Origin: UM-FILTER-47-13 sp964445195
Lineage (GTDB): Bacteria > Pseudomonadota > Alphaproteobacteria > Micavibrionales > Micavibrionaceae
Direction: 5' to 3'
Length of the DNA: 27,104 bases
Assembly: GCA_964445195.1 (NCBI GenBank)
Contig: CAYUKA010000029.1
Span: forward strand, 1-27,104
Positions 8,045 to 15,686 of this stretch are shown here, in pieces. The position numbers and the translations under genes are program-made. Under the pieces are notes generated by a model. It was not told where the DNA came from, did no database searches, and worked only from the letters and a program-made list of their open reading frames with translations. Position 1 is the first letter of the stretch, and each line of letters opens with the position of its first letter.

Positions 8045-10501
8045 GTGAATAAGCGCATCAACGAAAAAAGTGAAAAGCCCGCTGCTAATGCCCCTGCCGC
8101 TAATGCCGATAAGCAGGCGGATGCCGTGACGCCGGCTGAAGCGGGTCAGGGTGAGACGGCTGCCGCGTCAACGGATATGCCCGCTGATGCGCAGGCGCAG
8201 ACAGCGCCTGAAGCACAACCGGAAACATCACAGGAAACACCGCCAGAGACACCGGGCCGCCCCGGCGCCTGGCCGCTGCAGGCCGACCGCATGGCGGTAC
8301 AGGATACGCTGGTTGAATGTCTGCGCCTGCTCGCCGGTCATTACGGCCGCCGCGCCAGCCGTTCGTCACTGACCGCCGGACTGCCGGTCCCGCCGGAAGG
8401 GTTGACCCCGTCGCTGTTCGTACGCGCCGCCGCCCGCGCCGATATGCATGCCAAGCTGGTCGAGCGGCCGCTGGACGCGCTGGCGATTGCGCCGACCCTG
8501 CCCTGTGTGCTGGTGCTCGACGGCGAGCAGGCCTGCATTTTATGGGATATCGAATATGGCGGCGGCAAAGCGCCGTCGGCGAAAAAAGCGGCCAAGGCCG
8601 CGAAAACCGGCAAGGCCGGGCCGCTTGACCCCGGCACGCGTTTTCTGGTCCAGTTCCCGGAAACCGGTGATGAAAAGGAAATCGTCAGTCTTGAGCGCCT
8701 CAAAAGCCTGTATACCGGTTACAGTTTTTTCGTCAGGCCGATTGCCCGCAGCGATGACCGCGCCGGGCCGGCGGTGATCGATACGACCCGCGACTGGTTC
8801 TGGGGCACGCTGAAAGAGAATTTGAGGCTATACCAGGAAGTGATTGTCGCCGCGGTGATGATCAATCTGTTCGCGCTGGCCAGCCCGCTTTTCATTATGA
8901 ATGTCTATGACCGGGTGATTCCGAACAGCGCTTACGCAACGCTATGGGTGTTGGCGGCCGGGGTCGGCACGGTGTTTATATTCGACTTTATCCTGAAAAA
9001 CCTGCGGGCGCATTTTCTCGATGTCGCCGGCCGTAAGGCCGATGTGAAAATCTCGGCCCAGCTTTACGAGCAGATTATGGGCATGACCATGGCCGCGCGC
9101 CCGGCCAGTGCCGGTGTATTGGCCAGCAATATGCGCGAGTTTGAAGGCCTGCGCGATTTCTTTACCTCATCGACGATGGTGGCGCTGGTTGACCTGCCGT
9201 TCGTGCTGCTGTTCATCCTGCTGATCGCGATTATCGGCGGCTGGCTGGCGGTGGTGCCGGCGGTGGCTCTGCCGCTGGTGCTGATCATGGGGCTGCTGCT
9301 GCAAAAGCCGATGCAGAAGATTATCCGCCAGTCGATGAATGAGAGCGCGCTGAAAAACGCGCAGCTGTTTGAAACCATTACCGGGCTTGAAACCATCAAA
9401 ATGCAGGCCGCCGAGGGCCATACCCAGCGCAAGTGGGAAGAGCTGACTGACAAGGCGTCGCGTACGGCGGTCAAGGCAAGGCGCATTTCGGCTTTCGCAC
9501 TGAATTACACTGTGTTCCTGCAACAGCTGACCAATGTCGCGGTGGTGATTGCCGGGGTTTACCTGATCACCAACGGGCTGTTGTCGATGGGGGCGCTGAT
9601 TGCCTGCGTTATCCTGTCGGGCCGGGCGATGGCGCCGCTGGCGCAGGTGGCGAGCCTGCTGACCCGGATGAACCAGTCCAAGGAAGCGCTGGCCCAGCTC
9701 GACGAGCTGATGAAAAAAGAGGTCGAGCGCCCGTCCGGCAAGCATTTTATCTCCAAGCCGTCGGTCGAAGGCCGGATCGCGTTCAAGGATATCGTCTTCC
9801 ATTACCCGAACCAGACTGTCCCGGCGCTGAACCATATGAATTTCGTGATCGAGCCGGGCGACCGGGTTGGCATTATCGGCGCGGTCGGCTCCGGTAAAAC
9901 CACGATTGAGCGACTGATTGTCAATCTCTACCAGCCGGATTCGGGCAGCGTACAGCTTGACGGCACAGACGTACGCCAGATTGATCCCGGTGATTTGCGC
10001 CGCTCGATCGGCGCGGTCCAGCAGGACCCGCAGCTTTTTTACGGCACGGTGCGCGAAAATATTACGATGGGCCATGAAACCGCGCCGGAACGCGCCGTCC
10101 TGCGTGCCGCCGAGATGGCCGGGGTGATGGAGTTTTTGAAGGATTCGCAGCACGGGCTGGATACCCCGGTCGGTGAACGCGGCGAGGCGCTGTCCGGCGG
10201 TCAGCGCCAGGCGGTGGCGATCGCCCGGGCGCTGCTTTACGACCCGCCGGTGATGATCCTGGACGAGCCGACGGCCTCGATGGATCCGGCCTCCGAGAAC
10301 AGATTGCGCAAGCGTCTGGAAACGCTGTGCGAGGGCAAAACGACCATCCTGATCACCCATAAAGGCTCGATGCTGGTGCTGGTTGACAAGCTGATCCTGA
10401 TCGACCGCGGCAAGCTGGTGGCGTACGGGCCGAAGGATGAGGTGATTGCGAAGCTGCAGGCGCGGCAATATGGCTCGCAGGCCGAAAACACGGATATATA
10501 G
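8045..10501 (+). CDS. Type I secretion ABC transporter ATPase/permease, LapB/LssB-like
   Basis: 818 residues; inner-membrane component that powers export of the adhesin. Layout: a long Ala/Pro/Gln-rich disordered tail (about 1-75); a C39-peptidase-like domain (about 80-235) without the catalytic DCG cysteine motif, as expected of LapB/HlyB-type transporters that do not cleave their substrate; a six-helix membrane domain (about 255-535); and the ATPase domain. The ATPase has Walker A GAVGSGKTT (612-620), signature LSGGQRQ (from 716), Walker B VMILDE (736-741) and the H-loop histidine in LITHK (772). The Lys/Ala-rich stretch KKAAKAAKTGKAG interrupts the C39-like domain. The start is GTG with no clear ribosome site, so the tail length is uncertain. 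The stop lies 2 bp before the HlyD-family gene, which indicates cotranscription. Confidence 0.93.
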   Translation: MNKRINEKSEKPAANAPAANADKQADAVTPAEAGQGETAAASTDMPADAQAQTAPEAQPETSQETPPETPGRPGAWPLQADRMAVQDTLVECLRLLAGHYGRRASRSSLTAGLPVPPEGLTPSLFVRAAARADMHAKLVERPLDALAIAPTLPCVLVLDGEQACILWDIEYGGGKAPSAKKAAKAAKTGKAGPLDPGTRFLVQFPETGDEKEIVSLERLKSLYTGYSFFVRPIARSDDRAGPAVIDTTRDWFWGTLKENLRLYQEVIVAAVMINLFALASPLFIMNVYDRVIPNSAYATLWVLAAGVGTVFIFDFILKNLRAHFLDVAGRKADVKISAQLYEQIMGMTMAARPASAGVLASNMREFEGLRDFFTSSTMVALVDLPFVLLFILLIAIIGGWLAVVPAVALPLVLIMGLLLQKPMQKIIRQSMNESALKNAQLFETITGLETIKMQAAEGHTQRKWEELTDKASRTAVKARRISAFALNYTVFLQQLTNVAVVIAGVYLITNGLLSMGALIACVILSGRAMAPLAQVASLLTRMNQSKEALAQLDELMKKEVERPSGKHFISKPSVEGRIAFKDIVFHYPNQTVPALNHMNFVIEPGDRVGIIGAVGSGKTTIERLIVNLYQPDSGSVQLDGTDVRQIDPGDLRRSIGAVQQDPQLFYGTVRENITMGHETAPERAVLRAAEMAGVMEFLKDSQHGLDTPVGERGEALSGGQRQAVAIARALLYDPPVMILDEPTASMDPASENRLRKRLETLCEGKTTILITHKGSMLVLVDKLILIDRGKLVAYGPKDEVIAKLQARQYGSQAENTDI

Positions 10502-10503
10502 AG

Positions 10504-11958
10504 ATGAGTGACGCGGCAAAGGCACAACAGACAAAACAGGCAAAACCGGCCAGACCAGCTAAACAACAGGACGGCGCGGCGGGCCCGGCCAGCATCAATG
10601 AGGCCAGCGAATGGGCGCGGGTGCGCAGCGAATGGGCCCGCGACAAGTTCCAGACCGCGCAGGCCCATGCCGATCATTTCTTTACCACCGACGAGGAACT
10701 GCCGCTGTCCCAGCATATCATCCTGGTAACGATCGCCCTGTTTTTCATTGTTTTCGTGTTATGGGCGAATTTCGCGGCGCTGGATGAAGTAACGCGCGGC
10801 GACGGCCGGGTGGTCCCGTCGACTGAAATCCAGAAGATGCAGAGCCTAGAGGGCGGCATCGTCGATGAATTCATGGTCCGCGAAGGGGACTCGGTGCAGG
10901 CCGGGCAGATCCTGATGCGGCTGCGCGACGTCCAGGCGGCGTCCGATCTGGGCGCCAACCGCCTGCGTTATCTCGGCCTGCTGGCCAAGGCAGAGCGGCT
11001 CAAGGCTGAGGCCGAAGGGCTGGCCGCACCGGAATTCTCACAGCCGGTGATGGAAGGCGCGCCGCAAAGCGTACAGGAGGAAATGGAAGCTTTCCGCGCC
11101 AATATGCAGAATTTGCGCAGCCAGACTGCGGTGCTCGATCAGCAATTGATGCAGCGGCGGCAGGAAGTGACGGGCCTGCGCACCCGCGTCGGCGATCTGC
11201 GCGAAGTGCTGCGCCTGTCGCGCGAGGAACGCAATATGATTGCGCCGCTGGTCGAGCGCGGCAGCGCCCCGCGGGTCGAACTGCTGCAGCTCGATCGCGG
11301 TATCAAGGAACGGCAGGCCGAGCTGAACAGCGTGTCGGCATCGCTGACCCAGGCGACGTCGGCGGTATCCGAAGCCGAAGCGCGGATCGGTGAGCTGGTC
11401 AGCGCGGCGCGGGCGCAGGCGCAGACCGAGCTGTCGGCGACGATCATCGAAATGAACAGTGTCCGCGAGACGCTGTCGGGCCTTGAAGACCGCAAGGTGC
11501 GGACCGAGATTAAATCGCCGGTCGACGGCACGATCAAGGATATCCTGATCAATACGGTCGGCGGTGTGGTCCAGCCCGGCGCCGATATTATCGAGATCGT
11601 CCCGCGCGATGACCAGCTGATTATCGAGGCGCGGATCCGCCCGGCCGATATCGCCTTCCTGCATCCGGGCCAAAAGGCTGTGGTCAAGATCACGGCCTAT
11701 GATTACTCAATCTATGGCGGGCTGGATGGCGAGCTGATCGATATTTCCGCCGATACCCTGACCAACGAGCAGGGTGAGACATTCTACCGTGTACGCATAC
11801 GTACGGACGAAACCGCGCTCAAACGCCGCGGTGAAGTGCTGGAAATCATTCCCGGCATGGTCGCCAGTGTCGATATCCTGACCGGCGAGAAGACTGTAAT
11901 GGAATATATCCTGAAACCGCTGGTAAAGACGCTGGACAATGCGATGAACGAGCGTTAG
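10504..11958 (+). CDS. HlyD-family type I secretion periplasmic adaptor (LapC-like)
   Basis: 484 residues; membrane-fusion protein that bridges the ABC transporter and the TolC channel. A cytoplasmic Ala/Gln/Lys-rich tail (about 1-70) precedes one transmembrane helix (HIILVTIALFFIVFVLWANF, about 76-95). The lipoyl-like half-motif EGGIVDEFMVREGDSVQAGQ follows, then a long coiled-coil hairpin (about 150-330), the second lipoyl half (KSPVDGTIKDILINTVGGVV) and a C-terminal beta domain with the HlyD-type segment IIEIVPRDDQLIIEARI. It starts 2 bp after the ABC gene, so the two are probably translationally coupled. Length and order fit the TIGR01843-type family. Confidence 0.93.
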   Translation: MSDAAKAQQTKQAKPARPAKQQDGAAGPASINEASEWARVRSEWARDKFQTAQAHADHFFTTDEELPLSQHIILVTIALFFIVFVLWANFAALDEVTRGDGRVVPSTEIQKMQSLEGGIVDEFMVREGDSVQAGQILMRLRDVQAASDLGANRLRYLGLLAKAERLKAEAEGLAAPEFSQPVMEGAPQSVQEEMEAFRANMQNLRSQTAVLDQQLMQRRQEVTGLRTRVGDLREVLRLSREERNMIAPLVERGSAPRVELLQLDRGIKERQAELNSVSASLTQATSAVSEAEARIGELVSAARAQAQTELSATIIEMNSVRETLSGLEDRKVRTEIKSPVDGTIKDILINTVGGVVQPGADIIEIVPRDDQLIIEARIRPADIAFLHPGQKAVVKITAYDYSIYGGLDGELIDISADTLTNEQGETFYRVRIRTDETALKRRGEVLEIIPGMVASVDILTGEKTVMEYILKPLVKTLDNAMNER

Positions 11959-11978
11959 AACCCGTAAAGTCTGAGGGT

Positions 11979-12359
11979 TTAAGCTTTGACCCAGCCGAGG
12001 GCGTCGTCAAGCTCGTCCTCGTCGAAAAACCGGACATCCCCTCTTAAAAGAGGTTTTTTGATAAGCCGTTGCAGGACTTCCCTTTCCGGCGGATTCACCA
12101 GCGCCAGCTTGGCCAGCTTGTCGCCGAACTGCAGGGTGGCGTCCATGTCTTCGAGCGCCGCCTCCGGCTCCCAGCCGTGATAGCTCTGGAAATAAACTAG
12201 GATACGGATCTCGCCGGTGCGGTCGATCATCTTGTTCAGGCGTGGCAGGAAATTGAGCGTATAGCCTTCTTTAGAGATCGGCTTTTCAACGCGGATACAC
12301 AGCGTCCGCTCGTCGCTTTCCGGCATAATCGTATTAAATTTATCTTCAGGCAGGGTCAT
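11979..12359 (-). CDS. SpoIIAA-like (STAS fold) protein
   Basis: About 126 residues. It resembles the SpoIIAA-like family (PF11964): IRVEKPISKEGY near the start, the central strand and loop RILVYFQSYHGWEPEAALED, and the C-terminal VRFFDEDELDDALGWVK. These are small cytosolic STAS-fold proteins of mostly unknown role, and no phosphorylatable serine motif like that of true SpoIIAA anti-anti-sigma factors is obvious. I prefer the ATG at 12359; a TTG at 12410 would add 17 residues, and neither has a clear ribosome site. It converges on the HlyD-family gene with a 20-bp gap and diverges from thrS, so it looks like a single-gene unit. A role in the secretion locus is not supported. Confidence 0.75.
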   Translation of the reverse strand: MTLPEDKFNTIMPESDERTLCIRVEKPISKEGYTLNFLPRLNKMIDRTGEIRILVYFQSYHGWEPEAALEDMDATLQFGDKLAKLALVNPPEREVLQRLIKKPLLRGDVRFFDEDELDDALGWVKA

Positions 12360-12430
12360 GATCGCAAACGATTGTCGTGTAACTCTGAAATAATCATTTA
12401 AAATATGCAATAAAGATGGTGGTTTCTTAC

Positions 12431-12470
12431 GCCGCTGTCAACCGGCGGCATAATAAAATCGCCGTCTTTT
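12431..12470 (+). promoter_or_regulatory. Overlapping hairpins in the thrS upstream region
   Basis: GCCGC (12431-12435) can pair with GCGGC (12445-12449). Alternatively CGGCG (12443-12447) can pair with CGCCG (12460-12464), which is followed by TCTTTT. The two helices share bases and exclude each other, as in an attenuator. Stems are only 5 bp, so this is tentative. The rest of the 196-bp gap between the divergent genes shows nothing else clear. Confidence 0.3.
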
Positions 12471-12555
12471 CGCGGCTCAGTCCGATCAGGCTTGCAATTT
12501 GCCGGCAGTTCGTATTGATATTGTTGATATTACAGGCAAACAGAAAGAGGATGGC

Positions 12556-14535
12556 TTGTCTTTAGAAGAACAAAAAGCGGCTGACGACATTACTGTAACC
12601 CTGCCCGACGGCGCGCAGCGGGTGTTTGCCCGCGGGGCCACCGGGCTTGATGTCGCAGCGGCGATCTCCAGGTCGCTGGCCAAGGCGGCGATCGCGGTCA
12701 AAGTCGATGGCAAGCAGCGCGACCTGTCCGATCCGCTCACCGCCGATGCGGCACTGGAGATCATCACGCTGCAAAGCGATGAGGGGCTGGAGATCATGCG
12801 CCACACAGTGGCGGCGCAGCTGCTGGCCCGCGCGGTGAAAACCCTGTACCCGTCCGCCAAACTGGCGATCGGGCCGACGATTGATAACGGATTTTATTAC
12901 GATATCGAGTTTGAAGAGCCGCTCTCGACCGATGACCTTGAAAAGATCGAAAAGGAAATGCGGCGGATCAAGGAAACGAATGCGCCGCTGATCAAAAGCC
13001 TGAACAGCAAGGCCGACGCGATCGCCGCGTTCGAAGAACGCGGCGAACCTTACAAGGTCAGCATTATCGAAGAGTCGGGGCAGGAGGATGATTTCCAGCT
13101 TTATGCCCCCCAGGATCAAGAAGGGCGTGATAGCGGCTTTATCGATTTGTGCCGCGGCCCGCATCTGCCGAGCCTCAAGCATGTCGGCGCCTTCAAGCTG
13201 ACCACGGTGGCCGGCGCTTACTGGCGCGGCGACCAGAACAACCGGATGCTGACCCGTATCTACGGTACGGCCTGGCGCGATGAAAAAGAGCTTAAAGCTT
13301 ACCTGACGATGTTGGAGGAAGCGGAAAAGCGCGATCATCGCAAGCTGGGTACGCAAATGGATTTATTCCATTTTCAGGATGAAGCGCCGGGGCAGGTTTT
13401 CTGGCACCATAATGGCTGGGTGATTTATACCGCGCTGATGGATTATATGCGGCGCAAGGTGCGCGCGGCGGGCTATCAGGAAATCAACACGCCGCAATTG
13501 CTCGACTCACGTTTTTGGAAAGCCTCCGGTCATTGGGATAAATACCGCGAGAATATGTTTATCTTCGGTGATGAGGCCGAAGATGAAAACCCGGCGGCCC
13601 TGAAGCCGATGAGCTGCCCCGGCGGCGCGCAGGTTTATAAATCGGCCTTGCGCAGCTATCGCGATCTGCCCATGCGGCTGGCCGAATTCGGCCATGTCTT
13701 CCGCCAGGAGCCCTCCGGCGCGCGGCATGGTTTGATGCGGGTGCAGGCCTTTACCCAGGATGATGCGCATATTTTCTGTACGCATGAACAGCTTGAGGAC
13801 GAAGTTGTCAAAATGTGCGAGCTGATCCGGGATGTATACAAGGATCTCGGCCTTGCCGATGATATCACCATTAATTTCTCGACCCGCCCGGAACAGCGGA
13901 TCGGCAGCGAAGAGGATTGGGACCGCGCGGAAGCGGCGCTGCGCAAAGTTCTGGACCGCGTGACCAATATGAAATGGGTCCTGAATGAAGGGGACGGGGC
14001 GTTTTATGCGCCCAAGCTCGATTTTATCCTGCGCGATGCGATCGGCCGGGAATGGCAGTGCGGCACGGTGCAGGTCGATATGAATATGCCCGGACGGCTG
14101 GCGCTGCAATATGTCGGAGAGGATGGCGAACGTCATACCCCGCATATGGTGCACCGCGCGATTTTGGGCTCTGTCGAGCGGTTTCTGGGCGTGATGATCG
14201 AGCACTACGCCGGGAAGCTGCCATTGTGGCTGGCGCCGGTCCAGTGCGTCGTCGCGACGGTGACCGGCGAAGCGGATGAGTATGCGCGGCAGGTGACGCA
14301 GACCTTAAGGGATGCCGGCCTGCGGGCTGAAACCGACCTGCGCAACGAGAAAATCAATTACAAGGTGCGCGAACATTCAGCCGACGCCAAGGTGCCGGTG
14401 ATGTTTGTTGTCGGCAAGCGCGAGGCCGAGGAGGGCACGGTCGCCATCCGTCGCCTCGGCAGCCAGGCGCAGGAAGTCACAGCACTGGATCAGGCTGTGG
14501 AAAGCCTTGCGCAAAGCGCCAAACCGCCTTATTAA
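12556..14535 (+). CDS. thrS: Threonyl-tRNA synthetase
   Basis: About 659 residues (E. coli 642). Charges tRNA-Thr with threonine in the cytosol. Order: TGS domain (ITVTLPDGAQRVF), the N2 editing domain (RHTVAAQ near the start, CRGPH near its end), class II catalytic core, C-terminal anticodon-binding domain (ADLRNEKINYKVREHS). The three zinc ligands are present: Cys in MSCPGG, His in DDAHIF, His in VHRAIL. Motif 2 is FRQEPSG. Oddities: the editing motif HxxxH has lost its second His, and the usual MNCPGH reads MSCPGG. I chose the TTG at 12556 because AGAGG lies about 5 nt upstream; a TTG at 12499 would add 19 residues unlike the family. infC follows after 67 bp, the classical arrangement. Confidence 0.95.
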   Translation: MSLEEQKAADDITVTLPDGAQRVFARGATGLDVAAAISRSLAKAAIAVKVDGKQRDLSDPLTADAALEIITLQSDEGLEIMRHTVAAQLLARAVKTLYPSAKLAIGPTIDNGFYYDIEFEEPLSTDDLEKIEKEMRRIKETNAPLIKSLNSKADAIAAFEERGEPYKVSIIEESGQEDDFQLYAPQDQEGRDSGFIDLCRGPHLPSLKHVGAFKLTTVAGAYWRGDQNNRMLTRIYGTAWRDEKELKAYLTMLEEAEKRDHRKLGTQMDLFHFQDEAPGQVFWHHNGWVIYTALMDYMRRKVRAAGYQEINTPQLLDSRFWKASGHWDKYRENMFIFGDEAEDENPAALKPMSCPGGAQVYKSALRSYRDLPMRLAEFGHVFRQEPSGARHGLMRVQAFTQDDAHIFCTHEQLEDEVVKMCELIRDVYKDLGLADDITINFSTRPEQRIGSEEDWDRAEAALRKVLDRVTNMKWVLNEGDGAFYAPKLDFILRDAIGREWQCGTVQVDMNMPGRLALQYVGEDGERHTPHMVHRAILGSVERFLGVMIEHYAGKLPLWLAPVQCVVATVTGEADEYARQVTQTLRDAGLRAETDLRNEKINYKVREHSADAKVPVMFVVGKREAEEGTVAIRRLGSQAQEVTALDQAVESLAQSAKPPY

Positions 14536-14565
14536 TAAATCTTTGTTATTCATGAGATACACGCG

Positions 14566-14582
14566 ATTGATGCGGGATCAAT
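14566..14582 (+). other. Small hairpin just before the infC ribosome site
   Basis: ATTGAT (14566-14571) and ATCAAT (14577-14582) form a 6-bp stem with loop GCGGG, ending 6 nt before the AAGGAG ribosome site of infC. It could influence infC translation; no direct evidence. Confidence 0.3.
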
Positions 14583-14588
14583 AACGGT

Positions 14589-14605
14589 AAGGAGAGACAG
14601 CCATC
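14589..14605 (+). promoter_or_regulatory. Ribosome binding site and AUC start of infC
   Basis: AAGGAG (14589-14594) lies 8 nt before ATC at 14603-14605, which is in frame with infC. The first in-frame ATG (14618) is 23 nt from the site, too far. Rare AUU/AUC/AUA starts are a known feature of infC genes and the basis of IF3 autoregulation. Confidence 0.8.
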
Positions 14606-15160
14606 GCAAGACCCCCCATGCAGCAACGCCGCGGCGACCGTACGGATGACGGGCCGCGCGTCAATGATCAGATCAGGGCCGAAAATGTGCGCCTGATTGA
14701 TGCCGAAGGTAATATGGTCGGTGTCGTTGCCCTTGACGACGCTTTGAAAGCCGCGGAGGACGCCGGGCTTGACCTGGTGGAGATTTCACCGAATGCGGAG
14801 CCGCCGGTTTGTAAAGTCCTTGATCACGGCAAGTATAAATACGAACAGCAGAAAAAGGCCGCCGAGGCGCGCAAGAAGCAAAAGACGGTCGACGTCAAGG
14901 AAGTCAAGCTGCGCCCCGGTATCGAAGAGCATGATTACGGCGTGAAAATGCGTAATGCCCGCCGCTTTCTCGAGGCCGGTGACAAGGTCAAGGTCACGAT
15001 GCGGTTCCGCGGCCGTGAAATGGCCCACCAGCATCTCGGGCTGGAGCTGTTGCACAAGATGAAGGACGAGCTGGCTGATATCGGCAAGATCGAACTGGAG
15101 CCGAAAGTCGAAGGCCGCCAGATGATCATGGTACTGGCGCCCGATAGCGCGAAAGCCTGA
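14603..15160 (+). CDS. infC: Translation initiation factor IF-3
   Basis: 185 residues when started at the AUC codon (14603). IF3 binds the 30S subunit, blocks premature joining of 50S and proofreads start codon and initiator tRNA. The N-domain signature RVNDQIRAENVRLIDAEG, the linker helix (YKYEQQKKAAEARKKQK) and the C-domain (VKEVKLRPGIEEHDYGVKMR, and VTMRFRGREMAHQHLG) are all present and match the family closely. The start is set by the AAGGAG ribosome site; the shorter ATG start at 14618 lacks one. Because IF3 discriminates against such start codons, the gene probably represses itself, as in E. coli. It follows thrS on the same strand and ends at a bidirectional terminator. Confidence 0.96.
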   Translation: MARPPMQQRRGDRTDDGPRVNDQIRAENVRLIDAEGNMVGVVALDDALKAAEDAGLDLVEISPNAEPPVCKVLDHGKYKYEQQKKAAEARKKQKTVDVKEVKLRPGIEEHDYGVKMRNARRFLEAGDKVKVTMRFRGREMAHQHLGLELLHKMKDELADIGKIELEPKVEGRQMIMVLAPDSAKA

Positions 15161-15185
15161 GCGTTTTTCATGTAGTGGCAATAAA

Positions 15186-15213
15186 AAAAACGGCCTGTGA
15201 TCAGGCCGTTTTT
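15186..15213. terminator. Bidirectional terminator between infC and trxA
   Basis: AAAAACGGCCTG (15186-15197) pairs with CAGGCCGTTTTT (15202-15213) around a TGAT loop: 12 bp with A and T tracts on opposite sides. It lies between the convergent infC and trxA genes and should stop transcription from both. Confidence 0.92.
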
Positions 15214-15248
15214 GCACTGCCGCATAAATAGCGGGCGGCGCAGGGTCT

Positions 15249-15566
15249 TTACAGCACCGACTCGACCCATTCAGACAGCTGGCTTTTGCTCATGCCGCCA
15301 ACGCGGGTGTCAATCACCTGTCCGCCTTTGAACACCATGAAGGTCGGGATGCCGCGCACGCCGAATTTGGTCGGGGCCTCCGGGCTTTCGTCAATATTGA
15401 CCTTGACGACTTTGAGCTTTTCACCCATCTCACCGGCCAGCTCGTCGACCAACGGTGACATCGCCTTGCACGGCCCGCACCATTCGGCCCAGAAATCAAC
15501 CATCACCGGGCCGTCGGCATTCAGCACTTCACCTTCGAAACTCTCATCTGTGACACTCATCGCCAT
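15249..15566 (-). CDS. trxA: Thioredoxin
   Basis: About 105 residues; cytosolic thiol-disulfide reductant. The active site WCGPCK lies in the context VMVDFWAEWCGPCKAM, with the cis-proline loop RGIPTFMVFKGG and the conserved C-terminal helix, so it is full length. Four nearby ATG codons compete (15572, 15569, 15566, 15560). The AAGGA ending 2 nt before the first gives the best spacing (about 7-8 nt) to 15566. It lies downstream of addA on the same strand after a gap of about 115 bp that contains a candidate promoter, an order common in alphaproteobacteria. It shares its terminator with convergent infC. Confidence 0.95.
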   Translation of the reverse strand: MAMSVTDESFEGEVLNADGPVMVDFWAEWCGPCKAMSPLVDELAGEMGEKLKVVKVNIDESPEAPTKFGVRGIPTFMVFKGGQVIDTRVGGMSKSQLSEWVESVL

Positions 15567-15606
15567 CATCATGTCCTTTCATTTATCTTTTGCTTACTTC
15601 CTTTTA

Positions 15607-15634
15607 AGTATGGACCGGAATCAGGGGCCGTCAA
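15607..15634 (-). promoter_or_regulatory. Candidate sigma-70 promoter of trxA
   Basis: On the - strand, TTGACG (15634-15629) and CATACT (15612-15607) are 16 bp apart, each close to consensus, about 40 bp upstream of the trxA start. This would let trxA be transcribed independently of addA. Confidence 0.4.
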
Positions 15635-15686
15635 GCCCGGCCACACGATGGTCCACATGATGATGATTCGCAAGGACGCTGTTTTT

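Noticed and set aside
9167..10543. 458-residue open frame on the - strand over the ABC transporter
   Set aside because: The + strand frame has all ABC motifs; the antisense translation is Arg/His/Gln-rich with no domain.
12551..12565. Four-codon mini-ORF (ATG GCT TGT CTT TAG) overlapping the thrS start
   Set aside because: The AGAGG motif abuts its ATG without spacing, and so short an ORF is expected by chance; the in-frame TTG at 12556 is better placed.
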